Assembly: GCA_963576565.1 (NCBI GenBank)
Contig: OY755039.1
Span: 126,774,640 to 126,838,639 of the forward strand
DNA length: 64,000 nucleotides
DNA from: Aspidapion aeneum
Taxonomy: Eukaryota; Arthropoda; Insecta; Coleoptera; Brentidae
Direction of reading: 5' to 3'
Shown piece by piece: positions 45,071 through 56,618 of this stretch (positions are counted from its first letter, which is position 1; every line of letters starts with the position of its first letter). The notes beneath the pieces were generated by a model. That model saw nothing but the letters and a program-made list of their open reading frames with translations, did no database searches and had not been told where the DNA came from. Both the position numbers and the translations under genes were made by a program.

Positions 45071-47913
45071 TGTAAGAGGGTTTCGTCATCTAACGAATTT
45101 TCCCCTACTTTTGACGTCCCAGGGTTTCGGTCGATTCACTCCTGGGATTTCGAGGGATAGAATCGATCGAAATTTTGCCTCGGGCGCCACTCTAGGAAAT
45201 AAGGGAGCCTAGAGTCTCCCTTGCCTCTCGGGTATGCTTTTAAACAGTGGAGAATAACCAGGTAAGTAAACTACAATTTCATTAAAAACTCAATTTCTAT
45301 AAATACTAGTTTATGTGTATTTTGTCATTTTAATTTAGTGGTACAAACCCTCAAAGAAAATAACTAAATATATGCAACTTAATAAATAAAACAAAACTAT
45401 AAATGCCTTATTTCTATCAAGTCAAATAAAAAAAAAACTCCAGTTTACTTTGTTTGCGCTATTCTAGCACAGACAGTTAGGTATTTAAAAAAAAAGTGAA
45501 AGTTATGAAAAAGGACCTAAAACTCAACGCCTTATCACCTCGGAACTCTAACAAAAGGATTTAACAAATCTGGTTAGGTCCGATTAGATCGGATGGACGT
45601 TAGTTAAATACTGATTTCTTTTTGCCCCAAAAAGACTTTTCCCAACATAAAAAAAAATTGGAGAAAGATTTCCTTAAACAGCTGGTAGTTAATTACATAC
45701 TATAATTTTACAAATTTACGGCTATTTAACTGGAAGAAAACGAAACTTTACCAACTTTGAAGTTTCACAGGACTGGTCGGGTCATATATGTCTCGCGGTT
45801 CGGTTCGGTTCATGTCGGTTATGTACAAAAGAAACGGAAAGAAAAATTAAACAGAATATTTACAAATAGAAACGGAATGTGGTACCACTTTAACAGGTTT
45901 AATTTACGGTGAGAGTATATATGTCTTACGGTAACAGGTAACAGGTTATTTACAAAAGAAACGGATAAAAATTTAACTATACCAACTTTTAAGTTTATAA
46001 GGTCGCGGTGGCAATAACGAAGCAATAATCGTGACAGAAAAAAATCGTTAATTATGAAAAATAAAAAGAGAATTAGGAAGAAATTAATAAATACCAGGTT
46101 TTATCTAAACGGGAGAGCTGGCTGCACAAAGCCGCGATGATTATGAGTCGGTGACGAAACATACGGCCCACGAAATATAATCTATAGCTTTGTTATCATT
46201 TTTGCTTCCTCGAAAGAGAACAAAAATAATAATAAAAAATTGGGATTCGGGAAACGAGGACGGGGGTTTAGCAAAGCGCTGCAATTATGAGTCGGTGACG
46301 AAACATACGGCCCACGAAACATAATCTATAGCTTTGTTATCATTTTTGCTTCCTTGAAAGAGAACAAAAATAATAAAAAAACGGGAAACGGGAAACGAGG
46401 ACGGGGGGTTTAGCAAAGCGCTACAATTATAAGTCGGTGACGAAACATACGGCCCACGAAATATAATCGATAGCTTTGTTATCATTTTTGCTTTCTCGAA
46501 AGAGAACAAAAATAATAATAAAAAAAACGGGAAACGGGAAACGAGGACGGGGGTTTAGCAAAGCGCTACAATTATGAGTCGGTGACGAAACATACGGCCC
46601 ACGAAACATAATCTATAGCTTTGTTATCATTTTTGCTTCCCTGAAAGAGAACAAAAATAATAAAAAAAACGGGAAACGGGAAACGAGGACGGGGGGTTTA
46701 GCAAAGCGCTACAATTATAAGTCGGTGACGAAACATACGGCCCACGAAATATAATCGATAGCTTTGTTATCATTTTTGCTTTCTCGAAAGAGAACAAAAA
46801 TAATAAAAAAATGGGATTCGGGAAACGAGGACGGGGGTTTAGCAAAGCGCTGCAATTATGAGTCGGTGACGAAACATACGGCCCACGAAACATAATCTAT
46901 AGCTTTGTTATCATTTTTGCTTCCTTGAAAGAGAACAAAAATAATAAAAAAACGGGAAACGAGGACGGGGGTTTAGCAAAGCGCTACAATTATGAGTCGG
47001 TGACGAAACATACGGCCCACGAAACATAATCTATAGCTTTGTTATCATTTTTGATTCCTTGAAAGAGAACAAAAATAATAAAAAAAACGGGAAACGGGAA
47101 ACGAGGACGGGGGTTTAGCAAAGCGCTACAATTATAAGTCGGTGACGAAACATACGGCCCACAAAATATAATCGATAGCTTTGTTATCATTTTTGCTTTC
47201 TCGAAAGAGAACAAAAATAATAAAAACCAGGACAAGGGAAACTGGTGTGTCAAATCCGGGATGATTATTACTTGGTGACGAACCTGCAGCCCACAAGTAA
47301 TAAACCCGATTTGTTTCTTAATTTTCTTGCGAAAGAAAATTAATAAATACCAGAAAACATGTAAGATACTAACGGGAAATCCTGGGATCGGGAAAGGACA
47401 AACAAGTAATTTGCACGGTTCAAAATAAATTCAAATCAAATAGAATTATAAAAACTTTGACTAAGGCAAAAACGAGGTTTCTTTTATAAATCCCATTCTT
47501 ACCAGAAACCGGTCGACATCTACACACACCGCGTACCACCTATACATTGTGCTCGAACAAGAAACAAATCTCGAATCCCCGTATGGGCGAAGGCATTACT
47601 GTTTTATAGGCTAGAGCTCGGCTACAAATCGAGAACCAACGGAAATAACCGAATGAAACCCAACCACGTTTTTAAAAATGAACGTGGATTGACTTATTCG
47701 GAATATTATTTTATCTAGTCTTTTTGCAACAAACGTTTTGAAAGGCTTTAATGATATTCATATGTCAAAACGGCATTTTTCCTCGGAAAATATGAAACAA
47801 AATTAATAAGCGAAAATTGAGTCAGGTTTCAGTAAAAATATTTTTTAACTGTCTGAGCTTAAATAGTCTAGAAAATTAATTAAAACAATAAAAAAAATAG
47901 TAACTTCGTTACA
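45071..47913 (-). repeat. 5' LTR of the LARD-like element
   Basis: 2843 bp, the same length as the other LTR. It is next to the primer site, so this is the 5' LTR on the minus strand. Confidence 0.92.
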
Positions 47914-47982
47914 TAGTTTTATAATTGGGAGGTATAATTAACAGTTTTAATTAAAGTTTAAAGTTTGAATATAAAAGGCACC

Positions 47983-49772
47983 ATGGCTATTTCTTTGAGT
48001 CGATTGTCTGACATAAGGTACTTAGTCAAGGACGAGTTAATCTACGAATTAACATGGAGAGGCATAGCCATTGGATCGGTGGAAGAGATGAAGCAACAGC
48101 TCATACTGATTAGACAGAGAGAAAGGACTGATGGAAGTATGAGATACCCTCCGTATCCCTTTAAATTTGGCCAGGATGCTTTTAGCTGCATGAAGAAGCT
48201 TGATAGTCTGGTACCGCTGGTAGAGAAGTTCTCTGGTACGAGCAAAGGGGGAGAGTTTAGGAAAATCGCTGTAAGGTTGGAACATGTGTTAGCCAGGATA
48301 AATAACATGAATCCGTCAAACTCTGAAGAAAGTCAAACAAAAGGCATACTGGTTGCGGAAACCTTGAGTTTGATTGGGAGGTTGCAGAGCCAAGCAACAG
48401 ATTTATTAAGAGTTGGCGTGACCTCAGATGATGATGAAGCATCTGAAACCCAATCAACGAGTCGAAGCTCAGATCACTTGACAAATGTTGGCAACATTCC
48501 CAGCCAGTCTCAACTCCCGCAACCACAGCACTCGAGCACACAAAGAACAGCCCAACAGCCCACAAACCAACCGTCGGTCATTGCTCCAGTGCAAATGGCT
48601 AACGAACCCAACTTAAACATCAGTACAAGCACCACTCCCTATGCCGATTGAGAATTACGGTACAACAGCTTTTCAGTATCAACAACCGTCTACCGTTCCT
48701 TTGAGTTTAGCTGCCCTCCAAAGTAGCATTGCACCAATTGCTCAGTCACGACCATTTTCATGTTCGTCGCCAGTACCAATGTCAAGTGATCCTGGTACTT
48801 CATATCACGTTGCACCTGTACCTCCGCATAAATGGAACCTTAAGTTTACAGGCGAGAGGGGTACAATCTCCGTCACCGCATTTTTCGAGAGAGTGGACGA
48901 GTTGAGTCAGGCTAGAGGAGTGAGCAAAAAGGTTTTACTGAATTCGGGCATTGATCTTTTTGAAGTCAGCTTATACTTTTTACAAAGATGTACGTAGAGA
49001 AGTCCATACATGGGAACAGCTGGAACAAAGGTTCATGGCAGAATATCTTCCTTCTTCATATGGCGAGAAGCTATTGAAGGAAATACAAAAACGTAAACAA
49101 GGCCCTGGAGAGTCTATAGGGACCTATATTGCTGTCATGAACACATACTTCCAAAGACTTGGCTGTCCTGTTTCTGAAGAGGCAAAATTAGCTATCGTCT
49201 TCAGAAATATAGCAGACATCTATAAGAATGGGTTGATTGCTACTGAGGTCAATAGCCTATCACATTTGAAGGGTCTGTGTCGTAGAATAGACCAGAGATA
49301 TGGTTTAGAGGAAGAAAATTTTACACCTAGAAGAAACCAATCAATCGAACCTGACTTAGCCTACGTTGACGTAGAGAGCGACAGTGACGATCTTCCAACA
49401 GAAGTCAGTGCAATTCAAATATCAGGTGCCAGGACATCAAATCAACAGAATGTGAATATTCCTGAAAATAGATTTAACAGAGATAGGCAGCAGCCAGCAA
49501 GCAGTTTCGCTGCTAGAGCTGATAGAGAGAGACAACAACCAGCTAGTGGTCAGGCTAGTGTAAATGACAGAGATAGACAACCACCACAAGGTGCTAGGTC
49601 TGGTATGGCGAACAGGGACGTTGTTTGTTACAGATGCAACCAAACAGGGCACATGGCAATCGGGTGCGCATTACCTAGAGGCAAGCAGTGTTATTCGTGT
49701 GGTCAGGCAGGGGTAACAGTCAGAGAATGTCGAAATTGTAATCGTCAGGGAAACGGATCCAGGCGCTCGTAG
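47983..49772 (+). pseudogene. gag: Gypsy gag (capsid and zinc knuckles), frame-broken
   Basis: Structural polyprotein of the retrotransposon, forming the particle and packaging RNA. The ATG at 47983 has a strong context (CACCATGG). The first frame runs to a stop at 48649. A second starts at 48641, overlapping by 11 nt, and runs to 48997 (LKFTGERGTISVTAFFERVD). A third runs 48951-49772 with capsid helices (WEQLEQRFMAEYLP, KQGPGESIGTYIAVM). It also carries two zinc knuckles, CYRCNQTGHMAIGC (C-x2-C-x4-H-x4-C) and CYSCGQAGVTVREC, which lacks the His. The two internal frame changes look like mutations, though the first overlap could also separate two proteins. Confidence 0.85.
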
Positions 49773-51397
49773 GCGGTCGACCTTCAAGTCAGCCTGAACA
49801 AGCATCGACCGATAGGCTAACGTACGTCTTAGATTATGTGATAAGTCATGCTCGGAAAGATGAAAGGCCTTATTTAGAAGTGGATGTACTCGGAAATAAG
49901 TTATTAGGTTTGTTGGATTCCGGGGCTTCACGTACCTTTTTAGGGAATCATGGTTGGTCAATCATCGAGAAGTTTGGTTTTTCACTTGATACGACGAAGA
50001 AGACGAGTTGTATTGTGTCAAATGGTCAAAGCACGAGTAGTATTGGGACAGTGCAGCTTCCTATGCGAGTTCAGGATAAATTTAGGTTAATAGAGGTCGT
50101 CGTCGTTCCTGAGTTGCCACACACTTTGATTTTGGGATTAGATTTTTGGATTTCGATGGGTATAGTACCGAACTTAAGTACTAATGAGTGGCACTTTGCC
50201 GATAATAAAGATGTGATTTGTTCTTTAGAAACATCAGACCAACAAACAACTCTTACACCTTATGAATCAGAACGACTAGAGGAATTGGTCGTTAAATATA
50301 AGACTATTATGGGTGACTCACTGGGATGTACAGACAGGGTAGAGCATAAGATTACAACAGATGCAGTACCGATAAGACAACGTTCATATAAGGTCTCACC
50401 GGTCATTCAGAAACTTATTGATGACGAAATCGACGAAATGCTGAAAATGGATGTGATAGAACGTAGTAGTAGTTCATGGGCTTCACCAGTGGTAATGGTA
50501 CAAAAGAAAAACACAAAGAAATATCGTTTCTGTGTAGACTACCGCAAATTGAACTCAGTGACGGCGCGTGATAGTTATCCTTTACCACTCGTATCCGAGA
50601 CTCTTGACAAGTTGAAAGATGCTAAATACTTGTCAACTTTAGATATCAAAAGCGCTTATTGGCAAGTACCAATGGAAGAATCATCGAAGCCACTAACAGC
50701 ATTCATCTGTCGACGAGGTCTCTTCCAATTTAAGCGTTTACCATTTGGTCTTCATAATGCACCTGCAACTTGGCAGAGACTCATAGATAGTATCATAGGA
50801 AACGATTTAGACCCCTACGTGTACGTATATCTCGATGACCTCGTAATTGTCACGCAGAGCTTTTCTGAACATCTTAGAATTCTTGAGGAAGTCCTACGAA
50901 GATTGCAGAATGCAAAGATAACGGTAAGTTGGGAGAAATGCCAACTGTGTAGGCCAGAAATGACTTATTTAGGATTCGTAGTGGACCGTCGAGGCATCCG
51001 AGTTGACCCTAATAAAATTAGAGCCATGTTAGAGCTCCAGAGGCCAAGAACTGTTAGAGAAGTTCGTAGAGTTGTAGGTACAATTTCCTGGTATAGACGT
51101 TTCATAGAGAATTTTTCAGCGATAATAGCTCCAATTACAGCTCTAACTAAGAAAAATCAAAAGTTCGATTGGAATCCAGACTGCGAAAAAGCATTTATTA
51201 AGATTAAGGAACTTTTAGTGACTGCACCGATTCTTACATGTCCAGATTATACCAAAGAATTTGTCATTCAAACAGATGCATCAGGATATGGAATAGGGGC
51301 ATGTTTAACGCAACCTTATCTTGAAGGAGACAAAGTCATATGCTATTTGAGTCGATCTTTGACTAGGCAAGAACGTGTTTACACGTCCACCGACTGA
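49742..51397 (+). pseudogene. pol: Gypsy pol: protease, reverse transcriptase, RNase H start
   Basis: Open from 49742 in the -1 frame relative to gag. The aspartic protease has LLDSGASRTFLG and LILGLDFW. The reverse transcriptase has WASPVVMVQKKN, FCVDYRKLN, LSTLDIKSAYWQVPM, LPFGLHNAPATWQRL and the catalytic YVYLDDLV. Thumb and connection follow, then RNase H begins with IQTDASGYGIGACL. A TGA at 51395-51397 interrupts RNase H just before a conserved glutamate. All polymerase motifs are intact, so decay here is slight. The enzyme copies element RNA into DNA within the particle. Confidence 0.92.
49748..49754 (+). promoter_or_regulatory. Candidate -1 ribosomal frameshift site GGGAAAC
   Basis: G-GGA-AAC is a canonical X-XXY-YYZ slippery heptamer. 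It is in the correct register for the gag frame and lies inside the 28-nt window where gag (stop TAG 49770) and pol (open from 49742) overlap. A -1 slip here leads exactly into pol. Confidence 0.75.
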
Positions 51398-52144
51398 GAA
51401 TGTTTGGCATTGGTTTGGGCGATAGAGAAGCTCCGGCCTTATATTGAGGGGATCTCATTTAAGGTCATAACAGATCATTTTAGCTTAAAATGGCTTCATA
51501 GCTTGAAAGAGCCCAGTGGAAGACTTGCTCGTTGGTCTGTAAAGCTGCAGCAATATGACTTTGAAGTAATCCATCGGAAAGGGAAAGATTTAGTTGTCCC
51601 GGACATGTTGTCTCGCGCAGTACCTATGATTGATACAATTTCGCAGCCCAGAGACGTTTCAACAGCAATTAAAGATCGATGGTACCAAAAGATGGTAAAG
51701 AGGGTCGTAGAATCACCGTTAAAATTTATGAATTGGAGATACACTGATAATAAGTTGTATAAATATGTCAAACAAGAATACCCGCAACATTCACCATCTA
51801 ACGAATATTGGAAAGAGGTAGTCCCCAAAGATCATAGGCGTAGAATTATTGGAGAAGCTCACGATCCTCCTACCGCAGGACATATGGGTGTGTATAAAAC
51901 CTTCCACAGACTGGCAGAAAAATATTATTGGCCAAAAATGCGCCAGGACGTGGCAACTTTTGTAAAGAAATGTTTTGTCTGTGCAGCTCATAAAGGTGAT
52001 ACAGAAGGTGTATCTGATCAGATGATATCTCACCCAAAACCAACTCGTCCTTGGAAAATTATTTCAACAGATTTATGTGGACCTCTACCTCGTTCGACAA
52101 AGGGTAATTGCTGGATTCCTCGTCGTTACGGACTCTTTGAGTAA
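51398..52144 (+). pseudogene. pol: Gypsy pol: RNase H end and integrase N-terminus
   Basis: Same frame as the upstream piece after the stop. It reads ECLALVWAIEKLRPY, ITDHFSLKWL and VIHRKGKDLVVPDMLSR (end of RNase H), then the integrase zinc-binding HHCC (HDPPTAGHMGVYKTFHRL, CFVCAAHK) and the first core Asp in IISTDLCGPLP. A frameshift between 52077 and 52144 moves the rest of integrase to another frame. Confidence 0.9.
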
Positions 52145-52913
52145 GTTTTCCTTAGTTTTTCCAATGCGAACAGCCCCTACTCAAGCTGTTGTCAAGCATC
52201 TTGAGGAGCAAGTATTTATGGTCTTCGGAGTACCCCGTTTGATACTTTGTGATAATGGCCCTCAGTACAAAAGTAACGAGTTTAAACGTTTTGCTGAGAG
52301 TTATCAGGTTAAAATTCAGTATAATCCATATTATCACCCCAGAGCAAATCCAACAGAAAGGACGAATCGTACGTTAAAAACCATGTTATGTTGTTATGTG
52401 AAAGACAACCACAGGAAGTGGGACGAACAATTACATAAACTTGCCTGCGCGATTCGTACTGCAACCCATGAGACAACCAGGATGTCTTCTTTCTTTGTTA
52501 ATTTTGGTAGGAATATGTGTTTATCAGGAAAAGATTACTCCAACCCAGTTTTGTTATCTGAAGAGAATGGTGTACAATCCGCAGCTGAAAGTAAGAACGA
52601 AGGTTTCCGGAAGCTCTATGCTGATGTTAAGAGAAGGTTAGAGGTGGCGGGAGAGAAAAACGTAGTTCAGTATAATTTGCGTACAAGGGTACCCAACTTT
52701 GTTGTGGGTCAGCGTGCTTGGAAGAAGAATTACGTGTTGTCAGATGCTGCGAAGTTTTTCTCGAAGAAGTTAGCACCGAAATTCGTTGGTCCTTATGTAA
52801 TTAGGAATAAAATTTCTCCATGGATATTTGAGCTTCAGGAACCATCGGGTAAAGTACTACCAGGGAGTTGGCATGCCAAAGACCTTAAGTCGGCAGCGGA
52901 CCTCTCCGATTAA
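52077..52913 (+). pseudogene. pol: Gypsy pol: integrase core and C-terminus
   Basis: Continues integrase after the frameshift. It contains VVTDSLSKFSLVFPM, then the second core Asp in LILCDNGPQYKS, and the Glu in NPTERTNRTLKTML (D,D-35-E layout). The C-terminal part ends LKSAADLSD before TAA. No chromodomain is recognisable. The stop is 39 bp before the 3' LTR. Integrase joins the cDNA to the target and here produced a 4-bp duplication. Confidence 0.9.
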
Positions 52914-52940
52914 CTTTTTTAGGTTAATCGTCTTGAAGTT

Positions 52941-52952
52941 GGGGGGGGGGGG
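52941..52952 (+). other. Polypurine tract of the Gypsy element
   Basis: Twelve consecutive G immediately before the 3' LTR. Confidence 0.85.
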
Positions 52953-55910
52953 ATTATGTAACGTGTCATTTTTACGTTTAAGGCAACGTTACATATTTGT
53001 TTATTTAGGTAAATAATCAAGGCTCTTCGACTCGTCTTTCTGTACACAAATTAAGGGTATTTTATAGAGCTAGGTTTGGAGGTTATATAGTGTCCAAAAA
53101 GTTACCTTATAAAGGAGACATTCCATCGAATTACTGTGGACACTACGCACACCGTATTATCTGGACATCGTAATTGGAATTTAGGATAACAGGTTTCGGA
53201 AAAATCACATTAAAACTCTTGATTGTTTTGTTTATCTGGAGAATTTCGTGAGTTCCTTTGACGTTCATGAAAATAAACAGCTGTTCTGCTGGGGAATGGC
53301 GGCGTTGCCGCATCACAAATGGTTTCAGTAACAGGAAGGAAACATTTAGGTGAACATTCCATTCGCTTATGTTTATTTTGGAGGATATTGGCCCACTTTG
53401 ATATCTTTATTAATTTGATAAGGAGAAGATAAAATAAATGCGAGTTGTGTACTTTTGTAAATGGGAGATAAACGAGGAATAAAAACCCGGACTAGAAGAA
53501 TAAACAAAATCGTATTTTTATATTATATAGGTTTGTATATAATCATAGTTATATAAAGTTAATAACTAGCTCAGTTAGTCGGATTGAAGGGTTTGTAGGG
53601 CTAGCTAGTGGTGAGCAAACTTAACATCTGAACACTCTTGTGCCGAGTTTAAGCAGCAGTGTGTATTTTTAGGTTCAGGTTCAGAAACAACTTTATTAAT
53701 GTAGAAATGTTTTACAAAAATGGCGTCAAACCATATGAATCTTAGAGAAAACATTTATAAAGAGCAAAGGAAACTTTTGACTAAGACTGTAACTAAAATA
53801 CAACTAAATTCTACACTCAGTACAGCTTTACTCATATGGGAATTGGTTGAGTGTTCGAATATTCCTGGGTTTGATGCAAGCTCTGATCTCCAGTAAGTGA
53901 TTTTACAGTTGATGGTTTCAATGCTGAGCTTCTTATAGTCCGTCTGGCTGTTTTCCTCCTACTTGCTATGTCGGCAGGGGTCCGGTAGGCAAATGTTCGG
54001 TCTATGTATGGAGGGTGTCTCGACGTCCTTGTTATAAAAATTCCAACCGTGGAAATAGATCCGACAACACCTCAGTGTGCGTTTTACGTATTTCCTATCC
54101 CCTTGGTCGGTGCTGCCCCCTATATACCGGTATGGAAATATTGGTGTATTTCCTCATTGGTTAGTTTGAAAACCGCGGGTCTTTTCCTCCAGTGTTGCAA
54201 ACCGGATTTAGTGATTTTTTTGGCGAGAAAGTTTTTTATAAATAGGTTTGCATCCTTATTTGAATTTAACCGGGAAAATTAGGTTGGTACTGTGTGTTTT
54301 ACTGTCCCCACCACATTTACAAAGCGGTTTCCGGCCAATTCATTTTTTGTGTTCTCGACAAAGTGCCTGGTCTCTTTCCTAACGAATTTTGGCTGGGTCG
54401 GCAACAGGTCTCTGGGATCGCCATTGTTTTTGGTTAGTGGCACTGCAGAAACCGCAGGTTCTGTCCCAGAGACTGTGAAGAGTGAGTCCGTCGTGTTTAG
54501 GCGAAATCTAGAGTGACGCTCACACCCTTTTGAGGGGGATTTAAGTCGGCCTACGCCATTTGTACGGGAAATAAGAGCGCCCTGTCCATTCCATCGACAG
54601 TTGTGCTGGACGCTGGTGTGAAGCCGGGTGTAGCCTTGTAACCCTGGGAAAAGGTTTTACGCTCGGGCAAGTATCCATCAACACTTGAGACCATGTGCTG
54701 CCCTAGCGTGATGTGCTAAGCGGCAGTAGGGGAGGCGCGAACAAACCAGGACCGGAGTAGCAGGAGAACACCATGTTTTAGAGGAATGTCGGAGTACACC
54801 ACTTCCAGGTTTACACAATAAAACACATTTTTATTTAATCACAAGATAATCAAAGGACCAAGGTAGGAGCAAGTAGACATTTAGTTATAATCTTTTCATA
54901 TAAATTTTCAATATAATTTAGACATAATCTTTCCATATAAATTTTCAATATAATTTTAACACTTCTTGTGAACGCAAGATAAAGGTATGACGTCATGACC
55001 ACCATTTTGCGGCATAACTATTTTTATTGTACAATTGAAAAAGCCCTGCTAGTTTGTTCCAACTTGGATTCATCCTTATTTTGTCTTTACCTATGATAAT
55101 TTCTATTTTACCCCTAGATTTCAATTTGAATTATACAAGATGAACTAAATCTTTGTTATTTGTACAACCCAATGAACCAACTTTGCAGCGACAAAAGAGA
55201 GATGAGGTTATATTTTTTTAGCGGTTTCCTTACATTGTTTTGCCTCATGGGGTAGATCTCGGACTGGGTTGCTGTCTGTCTCATTCTACCTAGCGTAGAA
55301 TGATGACAGCAGATATTTGGTCCAGATCTCCCCTATGACGGAATAATTTTGGAAGTATATATATATTTTTTTAACAATCATTTATATAACTGAGTCTCAC
55401 ACTACTGACTCAGATGTAGGTACACTGTGACCTGCTGGATATGTGCATCTACCTATAAAGTACTTTCTATTTGTGTCATTTTGATTCATTTAAAAATCCT
55501 TTAGAATTTTATCTGTTTATTAGTCAATTTTTTTTGGTTATTCTTCATTACATAAATACTCTGGAAGCCTCGGAAGTAAGTAGAGTTTCATTGTTTGCCT
55601 ACAACGTTTGGGTTGAACTGTATTTTATTTAAGATCTTCTTTGTAAAACATTGGTATTAAACACTGTGGCGCACTTAAAATTTTCTTATTTCTGAACCCC
55701 CCTTCTCCACTGTATAAAAGTTACCGGGCATATCAATGTTTTACCTAGCTGGAAAATACAGTTCTGCTTCCAGATATTTGTTTAATTATTCAGGGGTTTT
55801 CTTGTGTCACAAGTTGGCAAATTGTTATTATTCTAATTACAGTGTCACAAAATGGCGGCAACGTCTTTAAGCTGCCACAAATGTCACCCAACGCATTTTA
55901 ATAGGCCACA
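52953..55910 (+). repeat. 3' LTR of the Gypsy element
   Basis: 2958 bp, same text as 27093-30048 with scattered substitutions and small indels, including a 5-bp CTTCC insertion near 54802. Confidence 0.88.
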
Positions 55911-56064
55911 GATGTAGATATCTGAAAAGGAATATGAAATATGGTGTTTACTAAGGAGAGACCAACTGTCCCCGAGCTACCTTTACCTCTGAGGTCTTGC
56001 CCGTGAAACTTTTTTGTAAAAACTTTTTACCTCGTGAACTTCCTTCAAAAACAAATATTTTCCC

Positions 56065-56072
56065 CTACGCAT
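56065..56072 (-). pseudogene. Tc1-like transposase, first codons, split off by 29 kb
   Basis: On the minus strand an ATG at 56072-56070 is followed by codons for a short basic start. These run into the duplicated ACAAATATTTTC sequence, which is also present at 26822-26833, where the transposase reading resumes. This places the original translation start and shows that the gene was intact before the nested insertion. Confidence 0.75.
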
Positions 56073-56581
56073 TTTAGGTACTCGGCAGAACAAAAAACAA
56101 TAAACAAATCTTATGTGAAACTAAAATTCACCAAATTTATTTACAAAAGAAAAAAGTTGCTCTACTTTTTGCCACCAAGGAATTTAAATACAAGTGTCTG
56201 ATTGAACTTTTTGAAGTGTAAACTTCTTTAGGCGCGTTTAGCAGTTTTTGTGGGCAGTGAATTCAACTGAGCCGTCAGGCATAGCTATGTAACGCTCATT
56301 CGAAATCGGCTCGAGTCGACTAACTGTGAGAAACATTCAGCGATATGATAATGCAGATGAAGGCCAGTACACAGAAGAGTTCGGTTCGGTCCGCTTTGCA
56401 GAATATGTTATGGGCCAGTATTATTAATTTCGCCTTGTTAAAGTTTACACTTCTGCCGTGTGGTCTTAAGCACACACAATTTTTTTATTATATTTTGGTG
56501 CACATACGATATATAGATACCAGTAATAAACAAAGGTATTGTATTAGTTTAGTTCCCGTTGAGAAATCTTACTTTTTAAAA
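56073..56581 (-). other. Tc1-like transposon, 5' untranslated part
   Basis: Contains the inner direct-repeat site near 56155. A segment from about 56214 to 56455 is bounded by the inverted pair AAGTGTAAACTT / AAGTTTACACTT and may be a further small insertion. Confidence 0.5.
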
Positions 56582-56618
56582 ACTTGCTCTACTTTTTGCC
56601 ACTACTGTAAATGTTTAC

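Larger units (their letters stand above)
35272..47913 (-). mobile_element. Large non-autonomous LTR retrotransposon (LARD-like), minus strand
   Basis: Two 2843-bp direct repeats (35272-38114 and 45071-47913) with TG...CA ends, flanked by the 4-bp duplication TAGT (35268-35271 and 47914-47917). The primer site (45049-45066) and a purine tract (complement of 38115-38128) both read on the minus strand and fix the orientation. The 6956-bp interior has no gag, pol or other recognisable protein on either strand; the longest frames are about 120 codons and are repeat-derived. The LTRs appear almost identical, so insertion was recent and must have used proteins made elsewhere. It sits 69 nt before the gag start of its host element. 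Confidence 0.9.
27093..55910 (+). mobile_element. Ty3/Gypsy LTR retrotransposon (host of the second LTR element)
   Basis: LTRs at 27093-30048 and 52953-55910, flanked by GATG (27089-27092 and 55911-55914). A tRNA-Lys primer site, a long non-coding leader, gag-pol in the order protease, reverse transcriptase, RNase H, integrase, and a 12-G polypurine tract are all present. That domain order, with integrase last, defines the Ty3/Gypsy group. No envelope gene fits in the 39 bp between pol and the 3' LTR. Without the nested element it is about 16.2 kb. Stops and frameshifts make this copy defective. Confidence 0.9.
26834..56050. mobile_element. MITE with 80-bp inverted repeats, split by the Gypsy element
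   Basis: The left part 26944-27024 (TTGAAGGAAGTTCACGAGG...GGTAGCTCGGGGAC) is mirrored at 55968-56047. The outermost left piece (26834-26885) is a second, partial copy of the same repeat. Apart from the Gypsy element the body is about 390 bp and non-coding. The 12-bp direct repeat at its borders fits a target duplication. Superfamily unknown. Confidence 0.7.
23617..56607 (-). mobile_element. Tc1-like transposon interrupted by later insertions
   Basis: Outer ends CAGTAGTGGCAAAAAGTAGA (left) and its inverse at 56588-56607, flanked by TA at 23615-23616 and 56608-56609. Each end has a second inner copy of the site in the same orientation (GGCAAAAAGTAGAGAAAC near 23770, and GTTGCTCTACTTTTTGCCAC near 56155). 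This is the IR/DR arrangement known from several Tc1-type transposons. The minus-strand transposase is split into three pieces. Removing the nested insertions leaves an element of under 2 kb of Tc1 sequence. It sits in an intron of the phosphatase gene, starting 9 nt from the exon ending at 56619. Confidence 0.85.

Noticed and set aside
35272..47913. CRISPR-like array in the regularly spaced repeats
   Set aside because: Eukaryotic retrotransposon context; units are continuous tandem repeats without unique spacers.
52914..52952. Envelope gene after pol
   Set aside because: Only 39 bp lie between the pol stop and the 3' LTR; no env frame exists elsewhere in the element.
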